A stretch of 64,000 bases of DNA from Oscillospiraceae bacterium (GTDB lineage: Bacteria; Bacillota; Clostridia; Oscillospirales; Ruminococcaceae). This document shows positions 35,561-44,422 of the stretch, piece by piece. The DNA lies in the NCBI GenBank assembly GCA_017828975.1, contig JAGAJN010000005.1, forward strand, positions 120,177 to 184,176, given 5' to 3'. The stretch's first letter is position 1, and the number at the start of each line of letters is the position of its first letter. The notes under the pieces were generated by a model that ran no database searches, had not been told where the DNA came from, and was given only the letters and a program-made list of their open reading frames with translations. A program made the position numbers and the translations under genes.

Positions 35561-36495
35561 TGAAATCTGTCCCTCCGTTCAAAAAATTCACGGATCTTTT
35601 TATATGTATTTCCTATCCAGCCGCCAAGTGCGGGGATTCCCTTTTTGATGACCTGCTTAACAAGAAGTCCGAGAGCAATGGCAAATCCCGCCGAAAGCAG
35701 CGCACCGCCCACAGCCATTGCCGCAGCAAACAATCCATCATTGATAAGCAGCGGAACAGACGCTATCAGCAGAGAGGGAGCAGCAAGCACCAGTCCCACC
35801 TCGATAAATCCCAGCATAAGCAGTCCCATCACAATAAAAACTGCCAGAATGACCGCCGCAACACCGCCGATAACGATAAAGGGCAAAAGGAAAATAAGCC
35901 CCATGAGCGCACCGATAAGCGAGTAAACGCCCTTGGAACTGCCGCTTGTCCTGCCCGTCTGAGCGGTATTTGTCTGCTGACTGCCGTAATTGTAGTTATA
36001 GTTGTAATTCACATTTGCCGCATCGGAATTGTTTGCGTTTCCGCCGTCGCCATGAGAATGGGGCTGATAGGAAGAATTATTCTCCTGCGGCTTGCTAAGG
36101 TCGATAAATCCGCCGCTGTTATTTCCCGACGGCTGAGAAGCGACCTTTATCTCCATATCGGGCACAGGCTCGGGCTCCTTGTATTCCTGAGCACGGAAGC
36201 CTATGCTGTAAGGCTCATATCCCTCGTCCTCCGCCTTTTCTCTGCGGCAATTCTCGACAAAAAGCCGCTGAGATGCAGTTTCATTCTTTATGCTCCGTGA
36301 ATAATCGGAATTATCACAGAGAATAGCCCTTGCAAGCTCCACGGGACTGCCCAGATCGGCAATTACCGACTTAGCATTCTCCTCCCCTGCGTCGTTGAAC
36401 ATTTCTTCATAGAATGCGATCGCATTTTCACGGTCCTCAACGGGCATAGCGAGAAGCTCCGCCCGAAGCTGTGAAATGTAATCCTCCTTATTCAT
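35557..36495 (-). CDS. DUF1700-family membrane protein
   Basis: A 312-residue protein. The first ~75 residues are the DUF1700 helical domain (NKEDYISQLRAELLAMP, a conserved start). A polar, Asn-rich linker then leads to three or four membrane helices (~190-290) rich in Gly and Ala. I choose ATG 36495 because it lies 7 bases after GAGGTG, while the ATG two codons earlier is too close. It overlaps padR by 8 bases. It probably acts with the DUF4097 protein in the envelope. Confidence 0.8.
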   Translation of the reverse strand: MNKEDYISQLRAELLAMPVEDRENAIAFYEEMFNDAGEENAKSVIADLGSPVELARAILCDNSDYSRSIKNETASQRLFVENCRREKAEDEGYEPYSIGFRAQEYKEPEPVPDMEIKVASQPSGNNSGGFIDLSKPQENNSSYQPHSHGDGGNANNSDAANVNYNYNYNYGSQQTNTAQTGRTSGSSKGVYSLIGALMGLIFLLPFIVIGGVAAVILAVFIVMGLLMLGFIEVGLVLAAPSLLIASVPLLINDGLFAAAMAVGGALLSAGFAIALGLLVKQVIKKGIPALGGWIGNTYKKIREFFERRDRFQ

Positions 36496-36811
36496 CGCCA
36501 TTCACCTCGTCGTAAATAACATTGTCAATTCTGACCTTGAAAAGCTTCCATTCCTCCTGATAGAGCTTGAGCTGGAGCCTGCCCTTTTCGGAAACCCGAT
36601 AATAACGCCTGTTTCTGCCCATATACTCCATATCGTAGGATTCCAGACATTCGTCCTTTAAAAGCCTTCTCAGCACGGGATAAAGGGTGGATTCGGACAT
36701 TTCGATAGCCTTTCGTATTTCCTGAGTGATCTTATAACCGTAAGTATCCTCCTTTGCCACGATAGATAGCACAAGAGCGTCAAGCAGCGCTGCACTGACG
36801 GGAAATACCAT
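36488..36811 (-). CDS. PadR-family transcriptional regulator
   Basis: A 107-residue winged-helix repressor. The segment YGYKITQEIRKA, ESTLYPVLRRLLKD and the GRNRRYYRVSEKGR wing are diagnostic of PadR. It is the first gene of the PadR-DUF1700-DUF4097 operon. It lies just after a perfect sigma-A promoter whose spacer and -10 form a palindrome, so autorepression is likely. Confidence 0.92.
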   Translation of the reverse strand: MVFPVSAALLDALVLSIVAKEDTYGYKITQEIRKAIEMSESTLYPVLRRLLKDECLESYDMEYMGRNRRYYRVSEKGRLQLKLYQEEWKLFKVRIDNVIYDEVNGDE

Positions 36812-36868
36812 TTAACCGCTTCCTTTCAACCGCCGCTGTACACACGGCGATAATCTGACTTTACTTAT

Positions 36869-36897
36869 ATTATATCTTATATAATATAATTTGTCAA
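36869..36897 (-). promoter_or_regulatory. Consensus promoter and candidate operator of the PadR operon
   Basis: Minus strand: TTGACA, 17-bp spacer, TATAAT. ATTATAT-CTT-ATATAAT at 36869-36885 is a perfect interrupted palindrome covering the -10 and much of the spacer, a fitting repressor site. Confidence 0.75.
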
Positions 36898-37009
36898 TAG
36901 GTTTTTGATTTTTTTCGGGATATTTTACCCTGTTGGTTTCCTAAGCCTTCTATTGTCTTTTTTCTCGCCGGACACTTCCCTGTTTTCATTCAAAATTTGA
37001 TAAAACCAC

Positions 37010-37038
37010 TTGCAATATATCTCCATATATGGTACAAT
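37010..37038 (+). promoter_or_regulatory. Promoter of the small membrane protein-fliB operon
   Basis: TTGCAA, 17-bp spacer, TACAAT with extended TG. It is a sigma-A type, not a sigma-28 site. Confidence 0.6.
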
Positions 37039-37072
37039 GTAGATATATACATACCGAAAAGGAGCAGCTGCC

Positions 37073-37273
37073 ATGGCGACGGAAACCGAGCGGAAGATCA
37101 AGGAATTTGAAGCGGAGCTGAAAAAAATGCAGGAGGAAACAGAAATGCTCACCGCCGAGCTTGAAAACCGTCCCCTGCCCGAACAGAAAAAGCCTTTTCC
37201 CCTGATGCCCGTTCTGGCTGTTTCGGCGGCGGCTGTTTTGATGATAATTGTTATAATTGGAGTGATTTTATGA
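37073..37273 (+). CDS. Small coiled-coil membrane protein
   Basis: 66 residues: a charged N-terminal helix (~1-38) with heptad character, a Pro-rich turn, then one membrane helix (~44-64). The ATG follows GGAGCAG. It overlaps the fliB start by four bases (ATGA), so it is co-translated with it. No family recognised; a membrane tether or small partner is possible. Confidence 0.7.
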   Translation: MATETERKIKEFEAELKKMQEETEMLTAELENRPLPEQKKPFPLMPVLAVSAAAVLMIIVIIGVIL

Positions 37274-38517
37274 ATCTGAATATTATCGAGCCGAATTATT
37301 TTAAGGATTTTCACTGTATTGGGGGGCAATGTAAGCAGAATTGCTGCAGCTGCTGTTGGAAAATAGAATTCAACAAAAAAGACTATTTAACCGCAAAGAA
37401 TGCAAAAAAATCCAAAGAATTACAAGAATTATGCACACACGCTTTCCGCAGAATAAAAAAGTCCAATAATCCTAACGTTTATGCCGAAATGCGCTTAAAT
37501 GAATCCGGCAGCTGTCATTTTCTTGGTGAAGACGGATTGTGTAAGCTTCAACAGGAATGCGGTTACAAGGTGCTTCCTGGTATATGCAAAAAATTTCCTC
37601 GTCAATACTTTGTATATTTAAATACATTTGAGCAATATCTTTCAACAGGTTGTGAAGAAGTTGTTCGTTTACTTATGAATCTGCCGGGAGGTATTGAACT
37701 TACAAACGGTTTAAGCATCGGAGATAATAATTCTATTCAAGCTCTGCTTGCAATTCAGACTCCGGAAGCTGCAAGCACTGTTCCTTTTAAATACTATTGG
37801 GATATAAAAACTTTACTGATCTCAATAATGAAAAATCGCAATTATTCCTTTGAGGACAGGCTTATTCTGCTAGGAATTGCATTTAAACATATTGATGAGC
37901 TTATAGCTGCCAATAATGGCGATAAAATACCCGCTTACATTGACGGACTTATTGCCGCATGTGCCGATGATAAATCTATGCTTGACGACATTAGGGATAT
38001 TGAAACTAAGACAAACCAGAATGCAATAAATTTTGCAAGTATGCTACAAACAATGACAGAATTAAATACGGTCCCAAAGTATTTCAGCAATAAAATAGAG
38101 TTAGCTTATGGCATTGTATATGGGACAACAGAAGGAAACGAATATAACACCATTCAAATATCTCATAATAAAGTAGAAAAACAGCTTGGTTATCTTTTTA
38201 ATATGCTGTCCGGCAGAGAATTTATTTTTGAAAATATTATGCTTAACGCAATACTGCACCTTAATCTTCCATTTACTGATACAAATATGAGCTTCTGGGA
38301 GAGTTATATTTTCTTTTGTCAGATTTACAGTATGATGGTTTTTATGGTAGCAGGCAATCTTACAGAAACTTCCAACGATGATGATATTATAGAAGCATTT
38401 GTAATATCTTCACGAGCATTGCTCCACAATAAAATACTGAAAAATAAAATAATGGAATTTATCAAAGAACATAAATCTACAACCTTAGGCTCAATGGTTT
38501 ACCTAATAAAATTCTAA
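37270..38517 (+). CDS. fliB: Flagellin lysine-N-methylase FliB-like protein
   Basis: A 415-residue protein of the FliB family, which methylates surface lysines of flagellin and probably uses an Fe-S cluster. The N-terminal cysteine pattern (C-x4-C-x3-CC-x-CC) is visible at about 16-28, with further cysteines in CHFLGEDGLC and CGYKVLPGICKKFP. Codon use is markedly more AT-rich than in neighbouring operons. The flagellin gene lies 830 bp downstream on the other strand, a matching substrate. A terminator follows. Confidence 0.85.
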   Translation: MNLNIIEPNYFKDFHCIGGQCKQNCCSCCWKIEFNKKDYLTAKNAKKSKELQELCTHAFRRIKKSNNPNVYAEMRLNESGSCHFLGEDGLCKLQQECGYKVLPGICKKFPRQYFVYLNTFEQYLSTGCEEVVRLLMNLPGGIELTNGLSIGDNNSIQALLAIQTPEAASTVPFKYYWDIKTLLISIMKNRNYSFEDRLILLGIAFKHIDELIAANNGDKIPAYIDGLIAACADDKSMLDDIRDIETKTNQNAINFASMLQTMTELNTVPKYFSNKIELAYGIVYGTTEGNEYNTIQISHNKVEKQLGYLFNMLSGREFIFENIMLNAILHLNLPFTDTNMSFWESYIFFCQIYSMMVFMVAGNLTETSNDDDIIEAFVISSRALLHNKILKNKIMEFIKEHKSTTLGSMVYLIKF

Positions 38518-38521
38518 TTTC

Positions 38522-38556
38522 TCGGGAAACGGCAAATGTCGTTTCCCGATTTTTTT
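38522..38556 (+). terminator. Terminator of the fliB operon
   Basis: Perfect 10-bp stem TCGGGAAACG / CGTTTCCCGA with an 8-base loop, followed by seven T. Confidence 0.92.
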
Positions 38557-38564
38557 GACATAAT

Positions 38565-38597
38565 AAAACCGCCGCCCTCCACACAGGAGAGCGGCGG
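38565..38597 (-). terminator. Terminator of the DUF4160-DUF2442 pair (copy 1 of a 33-bp direct repeat)
   Basis: Minus strand: CCGCCGCTCTCC loop GGAGGGCGGCGG followed by TTTTATTAT. The 33 bases are identical to those at 39249-39281. Confidence 0.85.
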
Positions 38598-38631
38598 AAA
38601 ATTATGCGGGTTCGGAAGCAGTATAATCAAC

Positions 38632-38901
38632 TCAGCAGGTGTATAGAGTTTCGGGAGCAATATCTATATCTCCATCATTCCACACAACTGTTCCGCAATC
38701 AACATATGCACCGTCAAAAACAGTCTTATCCTTTAGCGGCTGATAACAGGGCATATCCAAAAATGGTTTCATATCAAACAGCTTTCTGCTCCCATCGGCA
38801 AACAGCAGCAGCAGCTTATATTCGCTGACTGTGCGCACCGATTTTACGGAAACAGTCATTTTAGGCTCGCCCGCATACGCAATACCATCAATAATATACA
38901 T
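38632..38901 (-). CDS. DUF2442 domain protein
   Basis: An 89-residue protein of the DUF2442 family, with the pattern LLFADGSRKLFDMKPFL and ...VVWNDGDIDIAPETLY. DUF2442 and DUF4160 proteins are frequently encoded side by side and have been proposed, not shown, to form a toxin-antitoxin-like pair. The start follows GAGGTG, 11 bp after the DUF4160 stop. Confidence 0.82.
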   Translation of the reverse strand: MYIIDGIAYAGEPKMTVSVKSVRTVSEYKLLLLFADGSRKLFDMKPFLDMPCYQPLKDKTVFDGAYVDCGTVVWNDGDIDIAPETLYTC

Positions 38902-38912
38902 ATCCCGTCACC

Positions 38913-39179
38913 TCATTTCAGCGGTTCTATCTTTCCAAATTGTTCTCCCTTTACGGCACTGTTCCAAGCCTTGTAAAGCTCATCTTCATGTATAATCAGC
39001 CATGCTTGAAGCAGCTTTAACTGTTTAATCGGCAAAGAACCTGCAAGCAATTCCCCGTCTATGCCTACCGATGCTTCATATTCTCCGTAATACACATGAA
39101 TATGCGGCTTGTTATGCTGAACATTATCCATATAAAGCATTTTTATTATCATTCCCATAAATCGGCTAAGCTCAGGCAT
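38913..39179 (-). CDS. DUF4160 domain protein
   Basis: An 88-residue protein with the DUF4160 hallmark N-KPHIHVYYGEYEASVGIDG and L-LQAWLIIHEDEL. I start at the ATG at 39179 after GGAGTG; a longer frame reaches 39218 but crosses the promoter. It is the first gene of a two-gene unit with DUF2442. The pair lies between two identical terminators in an otherwise flagellar locus. Confidence 0.82.
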   Translation of the reverse strand: MPELSRFMGMIIKMLYMDNVQHNKPHIHVYYGEYEASVGIDGELLAGSLPIKQLKLLQAWLIIHEDELYKAWNSAVKGEQFGKIEPLK

Positions 39180-39206
39180 ATTATCACTCCATTTTACTTT
39201 TTCTTT

Positions 39207-39235
39207 ATTATAACACATAGTGAACAGAAATACAA
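39207..39235 (-). promoter_or_regulatory. Promoter of the DUF4160-DUF2442 pair
   Basis: Minus strand: TTGTAT, 17-bp spacer, TATAAT with extended TG. Confidence 0.6.
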
Positions 39236-39248
39236 TAGTTTAAATAAA

Positions 39249-39281
39249 AAAACCGCCGCCCTCCACACAGGAGAGCGGCGG
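39249..39281 (-). terminator. Flagellin terminator (copy 2 of a 33-bp direct repeat)
   Basis: Minus strand hairpin CCGCCGCTCTCC / GGAGGGCGGCGG, then TTTTTTTATTT. It is 70 bases after the flagellin stop and is identical to the copy at 38565-38597. Confidence 0.88.
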
Positions 39282-39350
39282 CAAGCGCTTTTGTTATGTT
39301 ATGCGGCGTTTAAGCCGCTGTCAGTTCCTTTTTGGGTAAGTGTATTAAAC

Positions 39351-41258
39351 TTACTGGAGGAGCTGGAGAACGCCCTGAGGCAGCTGGTTTGCCTGAGCAA
39401 GCATAGCCTGAGAAGCCTGGCTGAGGATCTGGGACTTTGTAAAGTTCATCATTTCCTTTGCCATATCGGTATCTCTGATAGCGGACTCTGCTGCTGTCAG
39501 GTTTTCGGAAGCAACGTTCAGGTTGTCTACCTTGTGTTCAAGTCTGTTCTGCATAGCACCGAAGCTGCCGCGTACCATAGAAACCTTGTTGATAGCGTTG
39601 TCGATCTTGTCGATAGCTGCGTTAGCGTCCTTCTGAGTAGCGAGGGACAGCTTATCAGTTCCAAGACCTCTGGCGGAGCAGTCAAGATCAGCCTTGAGAT
39701 CGCCGAGACCATTGGAATCATACTTGAATGTGAAGTTTACAGCATCCTTAGTTCTTGCGCCAACCTGAAGAGTAATGTTGTTAGTGTAAGTCATAACAGC
39801 AGCACTCTTATTAAAAGCATTGGAGTGTGAAACAGCACCGTCTACAGGTTCCTTAACTTCAACACTAGGAGATGTGGACTTGTCATAAGAGTTATGATCA
39901 AGGCTAATCTTCCAACTTCTTGTACCAGAAGTATCACTATCAGCAGAACCTACCTTAGTTGCAGTAAAGGTTGCAAGTTTAGTTCCAATAGCTGTTCCAG
40001 CTGTATCAAGCAGACCAATCTCAAATGTGCCAGCTGTAGCATCGAACTTATAACCAGCCTTATACTTTTCGCCGTCCTTGTAGAACTCAAAAGCGTGTAC
40101 AGTATTATCTGCGGCTTCAAATGTAGTCTTATCATCATCGCCAAGGGATATGCTCAAACTCTTGTCACCTGCAGCTGCAGCAGTATTAGCCTTAAGAGTC
40201 TCAGTGAAAGTAGCACCATTCAAAATGTCATAAATTGCATTTACTGTTTCTGTCATATTGGCGTCAGTTACAGTTTCTAAAGAAGTAGTAAGGTTAATGT
40301 CCTCAGTTTTATAAGCAGTTGTCTTAACTCCGCCCTTCATTGTGTCGCTAATTACCTCTGCACCAATATTTGTTGCAGCAGCAACGCTTCCCTTGGGGTT
40401 GTTAAGAGTAAGAACTACCTTATCTCCATTTGTAAGCTTAGTCTGATCTAAAACTACTGTACCAATAGTCTTACCACCAGCTGTAAGAGTGAAACCACCA
40501 TTCTTAGTTGCTGTAGCAGTAATATTATCTGCAATAGCACCATTTGTAGCACCACTAACCTGCCAGAACTTAGTGCCGTCATCTCCACCTGTAGCGTCAT
40601 ATGTTATCTCTACATCTACGCTCTCTGGACCATCATTTGCAGATGAAGCATCTGTTCTGTCCCAAGTAGTATTGAGCGCAGACCAAACAGCATTCATGTT
40701 AGTTGTATTTGAGGAATCGTCAACAGTCTGGTCGTCAACAACACTTACATAAGAGGAATCAAGCTGCATAGGATCTCTAACGTAGTTCTTGTAATTGAAC
40801 TCACCATCAACAGCCTTAAGACCATCAGCCATCTGACCGCCGTTCAGAACTACAACACCGTTAAAGTCGGTATCAGCGATCTGATTCAGCTCGTCGTTCA
40901 GCTGGTTAAATTCGAGCTGGATAGCTTCACGGTCAACGTCGTCCTGGTATGTGCCGTTAGCGGACTGAGCTGCCAGTGTTCTCATTCTCTGGAGGATAGA
41001 ATCTGTTTCTGTAAGAGCACCTTCAAAGGTCTGTACCATGGAGATACCGTCCTGAGCGTTCTTAACAGCCTGATCGATACCGGAGATCTGAGCTCTCATC
41101 TTCTCTGAAACTGCCAGACCTGCAGCGTTATCGCCTGCACGGTTGATTGCCAGACCGGAAGAAAGCTTTTCAATAGACTTAGACATCTTAGAGTTGTTGA
41201 TACCGAGATGTCTGTACGCATTCGTTGCGGGTAAATTGTGATTAACTACCATTGCCAT
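39351..41258 (-). CDS. fliC: Flagellin
   Basis: A 635-residue filament subunit. The conserved D0/D1 regions lie at the N terminus (~1-140, with KLSSGLAINRAGDNAAGLAVSEKM) and the C terminus (~545-635, ending SQASQAMLAQANQLPQGVLQLLQ). The central ~400 residues are variable, Thr/Asp-rich and exposed, making this a long flagellin. There is no signal peptide, as expected for type III export. A strong AGGAGG precedes the ATG. It is expressed from a sigma-28 promoter as a single gene, and the nearby FliB is a likely modifier. Confidence 0.95.
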   Translation of the reverse strand: MAMVVNHNLPATNAYRHLGINNSKMSKSIEKLSSGLAINRAGDNAAGLAVSEKMRAQISGIDQAVKNAQDGISMVQTFEGALTETDSILQRMRTLAAQSANGTYQDDVDREAIQLEFNQLNDELNQIADTDFNGVVVLNGGQMADGLKAVDGEFNYKNYVRDPMQLDSSYVSVVDDQTVDDSSNTTNMNAVWSALNTTWDRTDASSANDGPESVDVEITYDATGGDDGTKFWQVSGATNGAIADNITATATKNGGFTLTAGGKTIGTVVLDQTKLTNGDKVVLTLNNPKGSVAAATNIGAEVISDTMKGGVKTTAYKTEDINLTTSLETVTDANMTETVNAIYDILNGATFTETLKANTAAAAGDKSLSISLGDDDKTTFEAADNTVHAFEFYKDGEKYKAGYKFDATAGTFEIGLLDTAGTAIGTKLATFTATKVGSADSDTSGTRSWKISLDHNSYDKSTSPSVEVKEPVDGAVSHSNAFNKSAAVMTYTNNITLQVGARTKDAVNFTFKYDSNGLGDLKADLDCSARGLGTDKLSLATQKDANAAIDKIDNAINKVSMVRGSFGAMQNRLEHKVDNLNVASENLTAAESAIRDTDMAKEMMNFTKSQILSQASQAMLAQANQLPQGVLQLLQ

Positions 41259-41452
41259 AATAAATACCTCCTGTAATTCTCAGAAGCGAATCCTTTCGCT
41301 TCTCTTAAAAAAGTTTGGAATTTTCTTTGCCTTTCCGTGACCGTACGCTTCATTTCAAGGCGGTCGAAGAACGCTCGTTCCCGTAAGAAGAACTAGCCGG
41401 AGAAAACCTGTTTCGGAAGCCCTCAACTTTGTTCTCCTTACTTCTGTTATAT

Positions 41453-41479
41453 ATATCGGCAGGTCGAAAAAAAACTTTA
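41453..41479 (-). promoter_or_regulatory. Sigma-28 (SigD/FliA) promoter of flagellin
   Basis: Minus strand: TAAA, exactly 15 bases, GCCGATAT, identical to the Bacillus SigD consensus. The leader is about 190 nt and contains a hairpin near 41283-41301 (AAGCGAA / TTCGCTT). Confidence 0.92.
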
Positions 41480-41737
41480 GCTTTTTTTATAAAAAATTTT
41501 CCTCTTTTTCCGATTTTTTTATTTGATAGAGAGAAAATGCCCTATTTTAGGGATTTTTTGACGTAAATATTTTTTTGAAAATCACAAAAGATAGAAAATC
41601 TATCCCCGAAGGACGAGCTATGCAGAGCCGAAGCAGATAAGTGTCCCTCAAAAATGACGGGAAATTTTCTGACGCATGACAGGAACAATGCTGTGCTTTT
41701 TTGCAGACCTCACAAAAGCAAAATCTCAAAAAGAAAA
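41480..41737. other. Non-coding gap between flagellin promoter and cellobiose phosphorylase terminator
   Basis: No convincing gene. AT-rich to about 41585, then GATAG-aaaat-CTATC (41590-41604) and a GC-richer stretch (41605-41665) in which GGAC (about 41612) could pair with GTCC near 41642. It might be an independent small RNA or nothing. Confidence 0.3.
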
Positions 41738-41766
41738 CGGAAGCAGAACAAACTGCCCTGCTTCCG
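41738..41766. terminator. Terminator of the cellobiose phosphorylase gene
   Basis: CGGAAGCAG / CTGCTTCCG stem with an 11-base loop. The minus strand tail is TTTTCTTTTT; a shorter T-tail exists on the plus strand. Confidence 0.88.
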
Positions 41767-41792
41767 CATTTTTATAGTGGTTTAGCCGAAAA

Positions 41793-44243
41793 TCAGCCCA
41801 TTACTACCTCAACGGTATGCTCTGCACCGTCGGAGAACACGGGAACTACCTTGCCGTCAACAGCCTTGCCGTCAACGGTCAGGGACTTAACGCCCTTGTT
41901 AACGTGGTTGGGGTTCTTAACGGTAATGTTGTAGGTTGCTCCTCTGAACTTTCTTGAAGCGGTGAAGCCGTCCCAAGCGGAAGGAATGGAGGGGTCTATC
42001 TTAAGACCGTTCCAATCGGGAGCGATACCGAGGATATACTGAGAAACAGCAACAAAGTTCCAAGCGGCAGTACCTGTCAGCCAGGAGTTCTTAGCTTCGC
42101 CCATTCTGCCGGCGTCCTTACCTGCGATCATCTGAGCGTAAACGTAGGGTTCGGTGCGGTGGAGGTCGGAAATATCCTCAAGATATGCGGGAGCGATCTT
42201 GGAATAGTACTCGAACGCCTTATCTCCTCTGCCTGCGTAAGCTTCTGCACAGATTATCCATGCATTGTTATGGCAGAACACGCCTGCGTTCTCCTTATAG
42301 CCTGCGGGATATGTGGAGATCTCGCCGTATTCGATATAGTACTTAGTGAATGCAGGATTGTTGAGAACAAGACCATAGGGGCAGTTCAGATACTTGTCGA
42401 TGCTGTCAAGAGCCTTGATGTCAGCACCAACGTCCTTGCCGACCTCGGACATTACCATAAAGCCCTGAGGTTCGATAAAGATCTTGCCTTCCTCGCACTC
42501 CTTGGAGCCCATCTTTCTGCCGAGATCGTCGTATGCACGGATAAACCACTCGCCGTCGAAGCCGTGCTCCATGATGTTCTTCTTCATTGTATCGATAGCT
42601 GCCTGAGCCTTTTCAGCCTCGGCGGTATCGCCCTTATACTTGCAGAGGTCAACGAATGCGGGGCCTGTAAATGTGAACAGACCTGCAACCATGAGGGACT
42701 CTGCTATCTTACTGTACTTATCCTCGCCGTACTTGGGAGATGTGGAGGTCTGGAAGGACTCACCCGGCTCCTCGGAGAAGCAGCTGAGGTTGATGCAGTC
42801 GTTCCAGTCGGCACGCATTGCCAGAGGAAGTCCGTGAGGACCAACGTTTGTGCATACACGGTAGAAGCTCTGCTTCAGGTGGTGCATCATGGTCTGAGCC
42901 TTGCTCTCATCGTTGTCGTAGGGAACCATTTCGTCGAGGATACCGTAGTCGCCTGTTTCCTTGATGTATGCGGCAACGGAAAGGATCATCCACAGCGGGT
43001 CATCGGAGAAGTCGCCGCCGATCTCGTTGTTGCCCTTCTTGGTAAGAGGCTGATACTGATGATAGCAGCCGCCGTCCTCAAACTGAGTGGAAGCAAGGTC
43101 GATAAGACGCTCTCTTGCTCTGTCGGGGATCTGGTGAACGAAGCCAAGGAGGTCCTGATTGGAATCTCTAAAGCCCATTCCTCTGCCGATACCGCTCTCG
43201 AAGTAAGATGCGGAACGGGACATATTGAATGTAACCATGCACTGGTACTGATTCCAGATGTTTACCATTCTGTTCATCTTATCGTCGGGAGTATTTACAG
43301 CATACTTGGAAAGGAGATCGTTCCACATCTTCTTGTTTTCAGCAAATGCGGCGTCAACCTTTTCTACTGTATTGAACTGCTCGATCATAGCGTAAGCCTT
43401 GGACTTGTTCATTGTTCCGTCGGAATTCCACTTGTCCTTGCCGTTCTCAACATATCCGAGGATAAATACGAGGGTCTTGGACTCGCCTGCTTCAAGGGTG
43501 ATGTTCAGGCTGTGAGATGCGATAGGCGACCAGCCGTCAGCCTTGGAGTTCTTGGACTTGCCCTCCATTACTGCATCGGGGTTCTCAAAGCCGTTGTACA
43601 GTCCCATGAAGGACTCTCTGTCGCAGTCGTAGCCGTCGATCGCGCTGTTTACGGTATAGAATGCGAAGTGGTCACGGCGCTCCTTATATTCGGTCTTGTG
43701 GAAGAGAGTAGAGCCTTCTACCTCGACCTCACCTGTGTTAAAGTTTCTCTGGAAGTTTGTGGAATCGTCCTGAGCGTTCCACAGGCACCACTCGATGAAT
43801 GAGAACAGAGTGAAGTTCTTCTTTTCGCTGCTTTCGTTGGTGAGAACTACCTTCTGAACCTCACCCTTATAGTTCTGAGGAACGAAGAATGTGACTTCTG
43901 CTTTCAGTCCGTTGGACTTACCTGTGATAATGGTATAGCCCATACCGTGGCGGCACTCGTAGGAATCAAGATCCTTCTTAACGGGCGACCAGCCGGGGTT
44001 CCAAACGCTGCCGTTTTCGTTTATGTAGAAATAGCGTCCGCCCATATCAACGGGAACATTGTTGTAGCGGTAACGTGTAATTCTTCTAAGACGTGCGTCC
44101 TTATAGAAGTGATAACCGCCCGCTGTATTGGAGATCAGGGAGAAAAAGTCCTGAGTTCCGAGATAGTTTATCCAGGGATAAGGGGTTTTGGGGGAAGTGA
44201 TAACGTATTCTTTGTTTGCGTCGTCAAAAAATCCAAATTTCAT
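41793..44243 (-). CDS. cbpA: Cellobiose phosphorylase (GH94)
   Basis: An 816-residue cytosolic enzyme that splits cellobiose with phosphate into glucose-1-phosphate and glucose, saving ATP. It matches cellobiose phosphorylases end to end: N-terminal [15 protein letters not shown], an N-terminal beta-sandwich, linker helices and the (alpha/alpha)6 barrel. The general acid Asp is in RADWND (about residue 482), and the [21 protein letters not shown] substrate segment precedes it. There is no signal peptide. It is monocistronic, with its own promoter, a palindrome in the spacer, and a terminator. Together with the GH3 enzyme it handles imported cellodextrins. Confidence 0.95.
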   Translation of the reverse strand: MKFGFFDDANKEYVITSPKTPYPWINYLGTQDFFSLISNTAGGYHFYKDARLRRITRYRYNNVPVDMGGRYFYINENGSVWNPGWSPVKKDLDSYECRHGMGYTIITGKSNGLKAEVTFFVPQNYKGEVQKVVLTNESSEKKNFTLFSFIEWCLWNAQDDSTNFQRNFNTGEVEVEGSTLFHKTEYKERRDHFAFYTVNSAIDGYDCDRESFMGLYNGFENPDAVMEGKSKNSKADGWSPIASHSLNITLEAGESKTLVFILGYVENGKDKWNSDGTMNKSKAYAMIEQFNTVEKVDAAFAENKKMWNDLLSKYAVNTPDDKMNRMVNIWNQYQCMVTFNMSRSASYFESGIGRGMGFRDSNQDLLGFVHQIPDRARERLIDLASTQFEDGGCYHQYQPLTKKGNNEIGGDFSDDPLWMILSVAAYIKETGDYGILDEMVPYDNDESKAQTMMHHLKQSFYRVCTNVGPHGLPLAMRADWNDCINLSCFSEEPGESFQTSTSPKYGEDKYSKIAESLMVAGLFTFTGPAFVDLCKYKGDTAEAEKAQAAIDTMKKNIMEHGFDGEWFIRAYDDLGRKMGSKECEEGKIFIEPQGFMVMSEVGKDVGADIKALDSIDKYLNCPYGLVLNNPAFTKYYIEYGEISTYPAGYKENAGVFCHNNAWIICAEAYAGRGDKAFEYYSKIAPAYLEDISDLHRTEPYVYAQMIAGKDAGRMGEAKNSWLTGTAAWNFVAVSQYILGIAPDWNGLKIDPSIPSAWDGFTASRKFRGATYNITVKNPNHVNKGVKSLTVDGKAVDGKVVPVFSDGAEHTVEVVMG

Positions 44244-44331
44244 TTTGCCAACCTCTTTTTTTCATATTATACCGAAGCCGAATGGACATTTGTGCATAGA
44301 ATTCCCGTCGGCTGACAGTATTTCAAGTACA

Positions 44332-44360
44332 ATTATACAATACTAAACGTTTAATTACAA
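44332..44360 (-). promoter_or_regulatory. Promoter and candidate operator of cellobiose phosphorylase
   Basis: Minus strand: TTGTAA, 17-bp spacer, TATAAT. The spacer contains a perfect 10-bp palindrome TAAACGTTTA (44344-44353), suitable for a LacI/GntR-type regulator. Confidence 0.65.
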
Positions 44361-44422
44361 GAGCTTTTTGGAAAATTCACATAAAATTTTTATTTGTGAT
44401 TTTCGGCAATTTGCACAAATAA

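Noticed and set aside
41259-41446. Riboswitch in the flagellin leader
   Set aside because: Only a simple hairpin near the ribosome binding site is visible and no known class fits.
42159-43802. 547-codon open frame on the plus strand
   Set aside because: It lies wholly antisense to cellobiose phosphorylase, has no promoter or domain signature, and reflects the codon bias of the real gene.
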